Origin: Timburyella sp030842085
GTDB lineage: Bacteria > Bacillota > Clostridia > Oscillospirales > Acutalibacteraceae
Assembly (NCBI GenBank): GCA_030842085.1
Contig: JAUUSE010000068.1
Location: forward strand, 1 to 8,707
Length of the DNA stretch: 8,707 nucleotides
Direction of reading: 5' to 3'
Shown here: piece after piece, positions 1 to 5,819 of the stretch
Position numbering within the stretch: the first letter of the stretch is position 1
How the letters are laid out: every line of letters begins with the position of its first letter
Notes under the pieces: generated by a model
Databases searched by the model: none
What the model was told of the DNA's origin: nothing
Seen by the model: the letters and a program-made list of their open reading frames with translations, nothing else
Position numbers and translations under genes: made by a program

Positions 1-586
1 AATTACCCCCTATGCCGACTCCTACAACAATCGGCGGGCATGGGTTTGAGCCGGCTTTTTTCACTATTTCCAGCACAGCGTCTATTATATCGTCCCGAGA
101 AGCTGCCGGAGTAAGCATTCTTATTCCGCTCATATTCTCGCTGCCAAAACCCTTTGGCGCCACCGTTATCTTTATTTTATCGCCGGCAGTGATTTCAGTA
201 TGTATTACCGCAGGAGTATTACTTCCAGTATTGATGCGCTCAATGGGGTCGGACACGACCGACAGCCGGAGATAGCCGTCGACATAGCCCTGTTTTACTC
301 CTTCATTTACTGCATCGTAAAGCAGCCCGCCGGTTAAGTGCACATCCTGCCCCAGTTCGACAAATACTACCGCCAATCCCGTATCCTGGCATACAGGTAT
401 GCCCTTCTCCTCGGCTATGCGGAAATTATCGCAGAGATTGCACATTATTTTTCGGCCGAGCTCGCTGCTTTCCTGCTCGCTGGCTTCCTTTACCGCTTGC
501 TTTAAATCGTCCGGAAGATATATGTTTGCCTCAACACATAATTTTGCTACAGCTTCTTTTATCTCTTTTACATCTATTTCTCTCAT
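1..586 (-). CDS. Class I fumarase-type Fe-S hydro-lyase, alpha subunit (3' end cut by window edge)
   Basis: The first 195 codons are present; the gene runs off the left edge. The family's alpha subunit is usually about 280 residues, so roughly the last third is missing. Members are oxygen-sensitive [4Fe-4S] enzymes that add or remove water, typically fumarate/L-malate (FumA type) or tartrate (TtdA type), working with a beta subunit encoded next door. Visible signatures are CQDTG at residues 66-70, the first cluster cysteine, and PCPPIVVGVGIGG near residues 182-194, whose Cys183 fits the second. Their spacing of about 117 residues matches class I fumarases. The third cysteine and the beta subunit would lie outside the window. 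The ATG at 584-586 overlaps the amidohydrolase stop as ATGA, so translation is probably coupled. The family is secure; the choice between fumarate and tartrate is not, although fumarase is the commoner assignment in Clostridia. Confidence 0.9.
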   Translation of the reverse strand, partial: MREIDVKEIKEAVAKLCVEANIYLPDDLKQAVKEASEQESSELGRKIMCNLCDNFRIAEEKGIPVCQDTGLAVVFVELGQDVHLTGGLLYDAVNEGVKQGYVDGYLRLSVVSDPIERINTGSNTPAVIHTEITAGDKIKITVAPKGFGSENMSGIRMLTPAASRDDIIDAVLEIVKKAGSNPCPPIVVGVGIGGN

Positions 587-1704
587 GGCTTTATCGTTTC
601 TCCTCCACATATTATCATTTCCGGCTTTTGCGTTACATCAATCGGATTGCCGCTGAAAATCACCAAATCGGCGTCCTTGCCTTTTTTTAGTGAGCCGGTT
701 CGGTCAGATATTCCAAGTATTTTAGCGGCATTTATAGTTATAGCGCGCAGCGCCTCCATTTTGTCCATACCGTTTCGCACTGCCACAGCAGCGCATAGCT
801 GCAGATATTTGGCGGGCGTTTCCGGATGGTCGGTGCACAGCGCAGTAAATATGCCAGCTTTGCTCAAAACCGCCGGACACGCTTCGTCCATATTAATAAG
901 CTCCATTTTAGATTTATCGTTTATAATAGGCCCGTAAATTACCGGCACGCCGCGCTCTTTAATGGCATCGGCTACCATATACCCCTCTGTTGCGTGAATA
1001 AGGACTGCTTTAATGTTAAATTCATCTGCTATTCTCAGCGCCGTCATGATATCGGCTTTAGTATGTACATGTATATGCGCCGGTATTTCCCTATTAAGAA
1101 GCGGCTTTAAGGCATCCGCCTTTATTTTGTCATAATTGCAGCTTTTTCCTGAAATATACTCGCTTGCCAGCTTAAGCTCACGCCTGATATCATCCGCAAT
1201 ATTTGTATTGCCCAAAGTATCAGAAGGATTTTCACCCAGCGCCATCTTCTGCGCGGCGTATTCCTTGACCGTCATACTGCTTATGTCCCTGCCATGCGTT
1301 TTGATAACCGATATTTTTCCCGGCATGGGCGATGCGCTGCCAAAGCTTATGGCGGCAGCAGTAACGCCGGATTTTGCAGCCTCGTCAAAGTAGGAATCTA
1401 TAACAACTGCGTCAAGCGGAAAATTCTGCGGCATAATATCGCTGCTGGGATTTATATCGCTGTTTGAGTAAGGCTCGCCTGCGCGGCATAGGCCAAGATG
1501 CGTATGCGCATCTATAAAACCCGGAAGCGTTGTGCGTCCGCTTAAATCTATTATTTCATCGTCAAGAGACGGCAATGGTGCGTCTTCCATGCTGCCTATA
1601 TCTGATATTTTGCCGTTTTCTATTTTTATAAAACCATTTTCAATAATCCCGTCACCGGCAAAGTCATCCGACATAGTGATTATTTTTGCATTTATGATAA
1701 GCAT
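583..1704 (-). CDS. Metal-dependent amidohydrolase (imidazolonepropionase-like, COG1228 type)
   Basis: This 373-residue cytoplasmic protein has the layout of the amidohydrolase superfamily: an N-terminal beta-sandwich strand region (residues 1-60), a TIM-barrel core, and a C-terminal return to the sandwich with the classic GSLKKGKDADLVIF segment (about 338-350). Metal-ligand candidates are the HxH pair in GFIDAHTHLG (His67, His69), the His cluster in AHIHVHTKAD (210, 212, 214), His237 in LIHATEG, and Asp292 in TDHPETP. The sequence resembles uncharacterised clostridial amidohydrolases of about 385 residues. The substrate is unknown; related enzymes hydrolyse cyclic amides, imides or peptides. 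The ATG at 1702-1704 follows an AAAGGG Shine-Dalgarno-like sequence about 7 nt away. The stop overlaps the start of the Fe-S hydro-lyase alpha subunit, so the two are co-transcribed and likely translationally coupled. No good promoter was found upstream; a weak TTTACC/TATTTT pair is the best seen. Confidence 0.9.
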   Translation of the reverse strand: MLIINAKIITMSDDFAGDGIIENGFIKIENGKISDIGSMEDAPLPSLDDEIIDLSGRTTLPGFIDAHTHLGLCRAGEPYSNSDINPSSDIMPQNFPLDAVVIDSYFDEAAKSGVTAAAISFGSASPMPGKISVIKTHGRDISSMTVKEYAAQKMALGENPSDTLGNTNIADDIRRELKLASEYISGKSCNYDKIKADALKPLLNREIPAHIHVHTKADIMTALRIADEFNIKAVLIHATEGYMVADAIKERGVPVIYGPIINDKSKMELINMDEACPAVLSKAGIFTALCTDHPETPAKYLQLCAAVAVRNGMDKMEALRAITINAAKILGISDRTGSLKKGKDADLVIFSGNPIDVTQKPEMIICGGETIKP

Positions 1705-1977
1705 ATAAAAATCCCTTTAAACTAAAAATAGAAGAAATTTGCCGACACGGTAAAAGCACTTGAATTTCAGACACCCGTGTTGTCACAAATATCGCGTTTG
1801 ATTATCGTCTTAAAAATATCAATTCATTCACCGAGCACAGCTATATAAATTAACAGAGAAAAATATATAAATTTAAGCGTCATTCATTCGCCGGCGGCGT
1901 TTAGATTTACTCGCGTATGCAAAAATATCAGCCAACACATTTAATCTCAAGCAAGCAGAAAACTGACAATAATTGCA

Positions 1978-2215
1978 TAAGCTGACGGGTGTCGAACAGA
2001 ATATGATTTTCAGCTTCTTTCCGCGCGGACTGCGTTAAAATTTTTACCATACGGCAGTATGGTAAAAATTTATGCCTTGCCCGCATGAAAACTTTCTTAC
2101 CGAAAACTGCTTCGCACCGAAAATGTTTGCGTCAGTGATAAACTCTTGCTTTTAAGGCCGCCGGTATGCTGACATACACCAACTGTGAAAAAGTGAAAAG
2201 ACTCCGTGGCGGCAC
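1978..2215 (-). repeat. Probable dispersed, structured intergenic repeat element
   Basis: Only one copy lies in the window, so repetition is not shown directly. Three nested or adjacent dyads are visible: GGCGGC/GCCGCC pairing between 2157-2162 and 2208-2213, a small perfect stem GTATG/CATAC at 2164-2168 and 2173-2177, and the 15-bp hairpin at 2038-2071. On the minus strand, frame fragments such as TQTFSVRSSFR followed by a stop, and the run of TTTTCGGT copies, resemble to my memory intergenic repeats and spurious small ORFs in gut Clostridia. Interruption by stops says it is not an intact gene. The boundaries are guesses, set by the outermost dyad and the GACGGGTGTC block. It could instead be single-copy structured RNA or a decayed mobile element remnant. 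Confidence 0.45.
2038..2071. repeat. Perfect 15-bp inverted repeat (hairpin, 4-nt loop)
   Basis: The left arm is AAATTTTTACCATAC (2038-2052), the loop GGCA (2053-2056), and the right arm the exact reverse complement (2057-2071). The arms end in A/T runs, so either strand would form a stem whose 3' arm ends in a short A or T run. It could act as a weak bidirectional terminator, but no gene points into it from the left and it lies about 230 nt beyond the end of the TIGR04076-type gene. It is more likely the core hairpin of the surrounding repeat-like element. Confidence 0.85.
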
Positions 2216-2298
2216 ATTTTAGACATATCGGGTTTAGCTTCCGGCAGCTTAAACTCTGTAAACATCAAAAATTTTTATGGGCAAGCGCACAGTTAAGA

Positions 2299-2652
2299 TT
2301 AGTCGAAAAATTTACCCTTATAAAAATTCTCATTTTCAAGCTTTTTTGCCGTCAGTCTAAACATAACGCAGCCGTCCGGGCATACAATATCTTTGCAGTA
2401 TTTGCCGCTGCCGCCGATATTCTCTAAATCCCCGCCGCTTCTGACCGCCTCCATAATTGGAAACATAATCATCATTACTTTAGAGCAAATGCCGTATCCA
2501 TCGGAATTTACAGGACAGCCATAGGTGCAAGTGTATTTATCCCCGATTTCTTCGCCGTTTCGGCAATATCGTTCTGTGCGGTCGCCGCGGAGAAAGCCGG
2601 TTACCTCAATCTCAAATTCGTATTCCTCATCATACCATTTTTTCACATTCAT
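2299..2652 (-). CDS. Small Cys-rich TIGR04076 family protein
   Basis: This 117-residue soluble protein has no signal peptide or membrane segment. It has seven cysteines (30, 42, 46, 56, 86, 91, 95), including CTYGC at 42-46 and the KDIVCPDGCVMFRL block at 87-100. The pattern of an N-terminal strand (FEIEVTGF), a central Gly/Pro-Cys segment, a helix ending MEAVRSGGD, and a final CPDG-V-F strand fits the TIGR04076 family of uncharacterised proteins, common in anaerobes. I assign it by pattern and memory, not by a search. Function is unknown; the cysteines suggest metal or Fe-S binding, which is inference. The ATG at 2650-2652 follows a close, G-rich Shine-Dalgarno-like AGGGCGGGG. It is transcribed alone from the promoter at 2688-2716 and shares no operon with yabR, which is closed off by its own terminator. 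Confidence 0.85.
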   Translation of the reverse strand: MNVKKWYDEEYEFEIEVTGFLRGDRTERYCRNGEEIGDKYTCTYGCPVNSDGYGICSKVMMIMFPIMEAVRSGGDLENIGGSGKYCKDIVCPDGCVMFRLTAKKLENENFYKGKFFD

Positions 2653-2687
2653 CCCCGCCCTGTAAAATGCAGTTTGTATTCATTTTT

Positions 2688-2716
2688 ATTATAATCGAAA
2701 TGAACATTTATAGCAA
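2688..2716 (-). promoter_or_regulatory. SigA-type promoter of the TIGR04076-type gene
   Basis: On the minus strand, -35 TTGCTA (2711-2716) and a consensus -10 TATAAT (2688-2693) are 17 bp apart. Transcription would start near 2681, giving a leader of about 29 nt before the ATG at 2652. The perfect -10, ideal spacing and position just upstream of a start codon make this credible, although the -35 matches only 4 of 6. Confidence 0.7.
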
Positions 2717-2870
2717 GCAGCAGTACAGATAAGTATTTGCAGCATGCCTTTATATTTGTCGTTCGCGGCGCCTACAAAAATGGATTGCACCTTTGGCTTT
2801 ACTATATGTTTATATATTTTTAGCAGCAATAGTCTATGTGTTTTAGCCATAACAATTAAGGCAAGAGTGC

Positions 2871-2896
2871 AAAAAAGCGGAGTGATATCACTCCGC
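2871..2896 (-). terminator. Rho-independent terminator of the yabQ-divIC-yabR unit
   Basis: A perfect 20-nt palindrome at 2877-2896 (stem GCGGAGTG/CACTCCGC, loop ATAT) is followed on the minus strand by six T at 2871-2876. It begins about 10 nt after the yabR stop codon. It has no T-run on the plus strand side, so it acts for minus-strand transcripts. Confidence 0.93.
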
Positions 2897-2905
2897 ATAA
2901 AAATT

Positions 2906-3337
2906 TTATTTAGCTTGACTGCCTTTTCTCGTGCGTTTCACGTCGTTGTTTTTACGCTTTAGTACAGAAATTTTTTCATCGCTGCTCTGCTTGAATTTCA
3001 GCATCATATCCTCAAAAGAAAGTCCGCTTTCTTTTTTACTTGTAAAGTCTACATCAGCAGGGCGGCCGCTGAACGCCGGAGCACGCTTTGGACGATTGCT
3101 ATCATCCATAGCTTTCTTCATGCTGAGGCTTATCTTTCCATCGTCGGATATGCTTATTACCTTTACCTTTACTATCTGGTCTTCTTTTACATGATCTCTT
3201 ATTTCACTTACATATGTCTTAGCTATTTCAGAGATATGTACCATGCCGGTCTTCCCCTCCGGCAGCTCTACAAATGCGCCAAAATTTGTAATTCCTTTAA
3301 CTTTGCCCTCTACAATCGCGCCCACTTCAAGCGACAT
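2906..3337 (-). CDS. yabR: S1-domain RNA-binding protein YabR
   Basis: This is a 143-residue cytoplasmic protein. Residues 3-74 form a single S1 domain, with the typical VGAIVEGKVKGITNFGAFVEL, GMVHISEIA and DGKISLSMKKA blocks. The rest is a charged tail with a Phe-Glu-Asp-Met helix (108-130), seen in this family, and a basic end. S1 proteins of this type bind RNA and, by analogy with the YugI/CvfD family, may associate with ribosomes; the precise role is not settled. The ATG start gives the conserved MSLEVG beginning. A strong AAGGAGG lies upstream, but 13 nt from the ATG, longer than usual. It follows divIC after a 36-nt gap, as in B. subtilis, and is the last gene before the terminator at 2871-2896. 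Confidence 0.93.
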   Translation of the reverse strand: MSLEVGAIVEGKVKGITNFGAFVELPEGKTGMVHISEIAKTYVSEIRDHVKEDQIVKVKVISISDDGKISLSMKKAMDDSNRPKRAPAFSGRPADVDFTSKKESGLSFEDMMLKFKQSSDEKISVLKRKNNDVKRTRKGSQAK

Positions 3338-3373
3338 AACTGAATAATTTCCTCCTTAAAGCTTCTTTTTATG

Positions 3374-3679
3374 TTAGTTATTGCTTATGTCAGTATAAAC
3401 CTGTTCATAAGAATAAACATAACCCAATTTGTCCCTTGCCGCATGTTCTATTAGTCCGCTGTTATCCTCACTGTCCAACATATGCTGCAACTCATCTACC
3501 GTAAGCTGCCGTTCGTTTATTTGCTTGCTATATTCTTCCTGCTCCTGCTTTATCTTTATAAGCTCAACTGCATAAGAAGATATGCTATATATACAATACG
3601 CAGAAAATGCAAGAAGTACTAGTCTAAGTATAATACTTTTACGTTTTTTTGTCTCTTTTTTCCGATTGTTTTTACGCAT
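3374..3679 (-). CDS. divIC: Septum formation initiator family protein (DivIC/FtsB)
   Basis: This 101-residue single-pass membrane protein has a very basic N-terminal cytoplasmic tail (residues 1-14), a membrane segment at about 15-37 and a periplasm-equivalent coiled coil from about 38 to 72 rich in E, Q and K. It ends with the family motif ARDKLGYVYSYEQVY (80-94). DivIC/FtsB proteins form a complex with FtsL and DivIB/FtsQ that activates septal peptidoglycan synthesis. The topology, length and place between yabQ and yabR all match DivIC. The ATG is only 7 nt after the yabQ stop and has a weak ribosome-binding site (GAAGGG about 13 nt upstream), so it may depend on translation of yabQ. Confidence 0.9.
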   Translation of the reverse strand: MRKNNRKKETKKRKSIILRLVLLAFSAYCIYSISSYAVELIKIKQEQEEYSKQINERQLTVDELQHMLDSEDNSGLIEHAARDKLGYVYSYEQVYTDISNN

Positions 3680-3686
3680 AATAGGT

Positions 3687-4238
3687 TTACTGCCCTTCGG
3701 GTGATGACATCTTCTTTTTATTTTTCTTATTTATATGTTGATTATACAACACTGCTGACCTATGTTTCAAGCCTTTTTTTACATTATTTACACTATTTAT
3801 CAATTTATCAACGGCGCTTTTAATATTTATTGATATCTTTATTCTCCATCTACCAAAAGCACGCCTTAGCGGCTGGTAAAACTTTCTGCCTAAAAAGCGT
3901 ATAAACCGCTTCACAACTTTAATAATTGCTCCAGATATTTTCATTATCAAACGGCTCAGGCTTACCCTGCATATTATAAATCCTGCTAGTTCTGCAATAA
4001 ATACATATGACCTAAGCTCTCCGCTGCATCGGGCCATAAGCAGAAAAAAGCTTAACAGCGCACTTACTACCCAAAACAATATATCTTGGATAAATATATG
4101 AAGCTGCTTAAAGTGATGGCAAAGCCGTATTATTCTGAAAAAATCATACCACAGGCAGATAACAATACCCATAATAAGCGCAAATAAAAAAGTAAGCATC
4201 TGCTCGCCAAAAGACGATATTTCCAATTTTAATCTCAA
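3687..4238 (-). CDS. yabQ: Spore cortex biosynthesis protein YabQ
   Basis: This 183-residue protein has three or four membrane segments in its first half (about 13-35, 46-68, 75-92), then a long, strongly basic cytoplasmic tail (about 105-183) rich in K and R. YabQ family marks are the WYDFFRIIRL segment after the first helix, QDILFWVVSALLSFF, and GELRSYVFIAELAGFIIC. In B. subtilis YabQ is made in the mother cell under SigE, sits in the outer forespore membrane and is needed for cortex formation. The start is uncertain. I give the TTG at 4236-4238, but its AAAGGG lies almost against it; a second TTG at codon 5 (4224-4226) would give a better-placed but weak site. Unlike B. subtilis, it is separated from yabP by 392 bp and has its own promoter-like site. 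Confidence 0.88.
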   Translation of the reverse strand: MRLKLEISSFGEQMLTFLFALIMGIVICLWYDFFRIIRLCHHFKQLHIFIQDILFWVVSALLSFFLLMARCSGELRSYVFIAELAGFIICRVSLSRLIMKISGAIIKVVKRFIRFLGRKFYQPLRRAFGRWRIKISINIKSAVDKLINSVNNVKKGLKHRSAVLYNQHINKKNKKKMSSPEGQ

Positions 4239-4265
4239 TTCCCTTTTTATAAATTTATGTACTTT

Positions 4266-4294
4266 AATATAGGAAAAACAAAATTTTTAAGCAA
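4266..4294 (-). promoter_or_regulatory. SigA-like promoter upstream of yabQ-divIC-yabR
   Basis: On the minus strand, TTGCTT (4289-4294) and TATATT (4266-4271) are exactly 17 bp apart. The start point would be near 4259, about 20 nt before the yabQ start. The -10 matches 5 of 6 and the -35 only 3 of 6, in an AT-rich region where chance matches are common. A vegetative promoter here would let divIC be expressed in growing cells independently of sporulation genes. Confidence 0.45.
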
Positions 4295-4575
4295 TCTAAT
4301 TCACAACAACATATCAGCTTTATGGTTTATACTCGCTTCTCTATTATTAAATTGCTGCGGGCCCATTTTGCAGGCTGACACCCTGTGCATATTTATGACT
4401 ATTAAATAATATGTTATGCGTATTTTGTCAGCAAAGTAATATATTCACATACTGTTCAGCTTTCTGCGGTTTTAGCACTGAGTCAATAACTGCCATATAT
4501 TGTTATGCTGTAATACACGGTTTGATGTTTTTATGGCTTTAAATAAGGTATATATCATATAATTTTTTGTTTTAC

Positions 4576-4624
4576 AATTAAAATAAATATGCCTATACCC
4601 TGCACACAGCAGAATAAAGGCATA
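4576..4624 (-). terminator. Possible weak terminator or attenuator after yabP
   Basis: On the minus strand the stem TATGCCT/AGGCATA (4618-4624 with 4588-4594) encloses a symmetric internal loop and a second stem CTGC/GCAG (4609-4612 with 4600-4603). It starts 6 nt after the yabP stop. What follows is T-rich but broken by A (TTTATTTTAATTG), so termination may be partial. Confidence 0.5.
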
Positions 4625-4630
4625 AAAAGA

Positions 4631-4912
4631 TTATTTAAACATGCGGCTGAAAAATCCGCCCTGCTTTTCACGATTGTCGGAATATCCAAGTGCAAATATG
4701 TTTCCGGTAATATTGAGTTCACCCGTCTCAAGGCTCAGCTTGCCTATGTGCAGGCCAGTACCGCGTATGGTCATTTCGCCTAAGTCGGTATAAACGGTTA
4801 TGGTCTGGTCGTCAAAGCTGTCCACGTCTGATACACCCGTTATCATAAGCGATTTGCGATCCTCTAATATTACATTGTGCGGCATTTTTACCGTGCGTTT
4901 TTCTTCTGCCAT
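4631..4912 (-). CDS. yabP: Sporulation protein YabP
   Basis: This 93-residue soluble protein is the usual family length. The YabP/YqfC family pattern is clear: a short charged N-terminus, then NVILEDRKSLMITGVSDVDSFDD (13-35), TDLGEMTIRGTGLHIGKLSLETGELNITG (42-70) and a closing IFALGYSD. In B. subtilis yabP is expressed in the mother cell under SigE and its loss impairs spore formation, acting together with YabQ and related to YqfC. Its biochemical role is unknown. The ATG at 4910-4912 has a good ribosome-binding site, AGGTGG, 6 nt away. It lies 103 nt after rqcP; that gap contains a candidate SigE-type promoter. It is followed at once by a hairpin and the long gap before yabQ. Confidence 0.92.
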   Translation of the reverse strand: MAEEKRTVKMPHNVILEDRKSLMITGVSDVDSFDDQTITVYTDLGEMTIRGTGLHIGKLSLETGELNITGNIFALGYSDNREKQGGFFSRMFK

Positions 4913-4980
4913 AATTAACCACCTATTCCCTGGTATGTATTTTTATGCCGCGCCGTTATCTTTTTCTATGCGGCTAATAA

Positions 4981-5010
4981 TACATATGAGAACAAAACAG
5001 CCTGTATGAC
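4981..5010 (-). promoter_or_regulatory. Speculative SigE-type promoter for yabP
   Basis: On the minus strand, GTCATAC (5004-5010) and CATATGTA (4981-4988) are separated by 15 bp, loosely resembling the SigE -35 and CATA-type -10 boxes. The start would fall near 4975, about 65 nt before yabP. The main reason to consider it is that yabP homologues are under SigE; the sequence match alone is weak. Confidence 0.25.
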
Positions 5011-5015
5011 AAAAA

Positions 5016-5273
5016 TCAGTTGACAATTTTATACATAAGCGCAGCGTCCTCTTTTTTTACAGATTCGTTTAAAGAGATAACCTCCGCCTTGATTGTTTTG
5101 GCGCCCATGTTTATTTCGATTATATCGCCGAGCTTTACCTCAAGTCCCGGTTTTGCCGCCTTTCCGCCGACAAGTACCTTGCCGGCGCTACATGCTTCCG
5201 CTGCAACTGTACGCCGCTTTATAAGGCGCGATACTTTTAAAAATTTATCTATTCGCAACTTCTTCACTTCCAT
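5016..5273 (-). CDS. rqcP: Ribosome-associated quality control protein RqcP (YabO, S4 domain)
   Basis: This 85-residue basic protein is essentially one S4 RNA-binding domain (about 6-62). The family hallmarks are RIDKFLKVSRLIKRRTVAAEACSAGKVLVGGKAAKPG and LGDIIEINMG. In B. subtilis RqcP works with RqcH on obstructed 50S subunits, stabilising P-site tRNA while RqcH adds C-terminal alanine tails that mark stalled nascent chains for degradation. The older name is YabO; it resembles the Hsp15 heat-shock protein. The start is not certain. The ATG at 5271-5273 has only a weak TTGGA next to it, while GTG at codon 3 and TTG at codon 6 would also keep the whole domain. It follows the HU terminator by about 170 nt, so it must have a promoter of its own or rely on read-through; none was clearly seen. 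Confidence 0.93.
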   Translation of the reverse strand: MEVKKLRIDKFLKVSRLIKRRTVAAEACSAGKVLVGGKAAKPGLEVKLGDIIEINMGAKTIKAEVISLNESVKKEDAALMYKIVN

Positions 5274-5445
5274 TCCAACCAGATACGTCTATATCCAGCA
5301 TATATTTATTTGCATAGCCGCAAATATATATCTAATTATTGGCTACTAAAGTAAGTCCCGTTGAAAAACAAATCATTAATACTACACTGCCATAACATAT
5401 ATTATTAGCAAAAGTAAAACAGGATAATATTTTAAGTGCTTTTAA

Positions 5446-5476
5446 TAAAAAAACCGGCCTCATTACGAGACCGGCT
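5446..5476 (-). terminator. Rho-independent terminator of the HU gene
   Basis: On the minus strand, AGCCGGTCTC (5467-5476) pairs with GAGGCCGGTT (5452-5461) around the loop GTAAT, with G-T wobbles, and runs into a T tract (5447-5453 plus flanking T). The stem starts about 15 nt after the HU stop codon. Confidence 0.92.
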
Positions 5477-5491
5477 TAAATGCTTATATGA

Positions 5492-5767
5492 TTATTTGCT
5501 AACAGCGTCCTTGAAAGCCTTGCCGGCCTTAAATACAGGAAGCTTAGATGCAGGAATAACAATCGGCTGCTTTGTCTGAGGATTGCGGCCGGTTCTCTCT
5601 GCGCGCTCGCGTACCTCAAATGTGCCAAAGCCTACGAGCTGTACCTTATCGCCAGAAGCAATTGTCTCAACAATTGATTCGATTACTGCGCTTACAGCCT
5701 TTTCAGAATCCTTCTTTGTCAGTCCAGCTTTTTCTGCTACCGAAGCTATGAGTTCGTTTTTGTTCAT
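5492..5767 (-). CDS. hup: Nucleoid-associated protein HU
   Basis: This 91-residue protein is full length for HU. It starts MNKNELIASVAEKAGLTKKDSEKAV and has the dimer-core GFGTFEVRERAERTGRNPQT (46-65) followed by the DNA-binding arm with Arg61, Asn62, Pro63 and a basic C-terminal helix. HU dimers bind and bend DNA without strong sequence preference, compacting the nucleoid and helping replication and repair. It is not IHF-like in any obvious way. The ribosome-binding site GGAGGG is about 8 nt before the ATG. The gene sits between mazG and rqcP, an insertion relative to the B. subtilis order but one I believe is common in Clostridia. A 63-nt gap separates it from mazG and a strong terminator follows, so it is probably the highest expressed gene here. 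Confidence 0.97.
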   Translation of the reverse strand: MNKNELIASVAEKAGLTKKDSEKAVSAVIESIVETIASGDKVQLVGFGTFEVRERAERTGRNPQTKQPIVIPASKLPVFKAGKAFKDAVSK

Positions 5768-5789
5768 TGTAAGAATCCCTCCAAAATTT

Positions 5790-5819
5790 TGTATAAATAA
5801 TATATTCTACAGCTGTAAA
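5790..5819 (-). promoter_or_regulatory. Possible SigA promoter of the HU gene, overlapping a hairpin
   Basis: On the minus strand, TTTACA (5814-5819, 5 of 6) and TATACA (5790-5795, 4 of 6) are 18 bp apart, placing the start about 20 nt before the HU ATG. The -35 lies in the loop and arm of a CAGCTG-TTTA-CAGCTG inverted repeat (5810-5825), just after the mazG stop. That repeat lacks a T-run, so it is not a convincing terminator. Confidence 0.4.

Larger units (their letters stand above)
1705..2298. other. 594-bp gene-free region
   Basis: No reading frame here looks like a real gene on either strand. The part next to the amidohydrolase (about 1740-1790) has small dyads, including ACACGG at 1745-1750 paired with CCGTGT at 1775-1780, which could form a hairpin in a leader transcript. 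The middle (about 1795-1975) is AT-rich and featureless to me. The stretch from about 1978 to 2215 looks like a structured intergenic repeat and is listed separately. Between 2232 and 2254 there is a near-palindrome with a one-base bulge (GTTTAGCTT against AGCTTAAAC). It has no T-run, so I do not call it a terminator for the upstream TIGR04076-type gene. Confidence 0.6.
4239..4630. other. 392-bp gap between yabP and yabQ
   Basis: No reading frame in either strand looks like a gene. On the minus strand it starts with a hairpin just past the yabP stop (4588-4624) and ends with a SigA-like promoter before yabQ (4266-4294). In between, GCTGACA/TGTCAGC arms (4374-4380 and 4427-4433) with inner GCATA/TATGC arms could fold into a long stem. 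No tRNA or known riboswitch pattern is recognised. Confidence 0.6.

Noticed and set aside
1918..1986. Short plus-strand frame starting ATGCAAAAATAT in the gene-free region
   Set aside because: It has only 22 codons and no ribosome-binding site or recognisable feature, and it runs into the repeat-like element.
1770..1993. GACACCCGT and its inverted copy considered as terminal inverted repeats of a small transposable element
   Set aside because: Only 9 bp match, no target-site duplication is visible, and the sequence between them has no further symmetry.
2232..2254. Near-palindrome considered as terminator of the TIGR04076-type gene
   Set aside because: It has a bulged stem and no T-run on the minus strand, and sits about 45 nt or more beyond the stop; too weak to call.
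2206..2427. 73-codon plus-strand reading frame over the end of the TIGR04076-type gene
   Set aside because: It lies largely antisense to a well-supported gene and reads as composition-driven sequence with no family resemblance.
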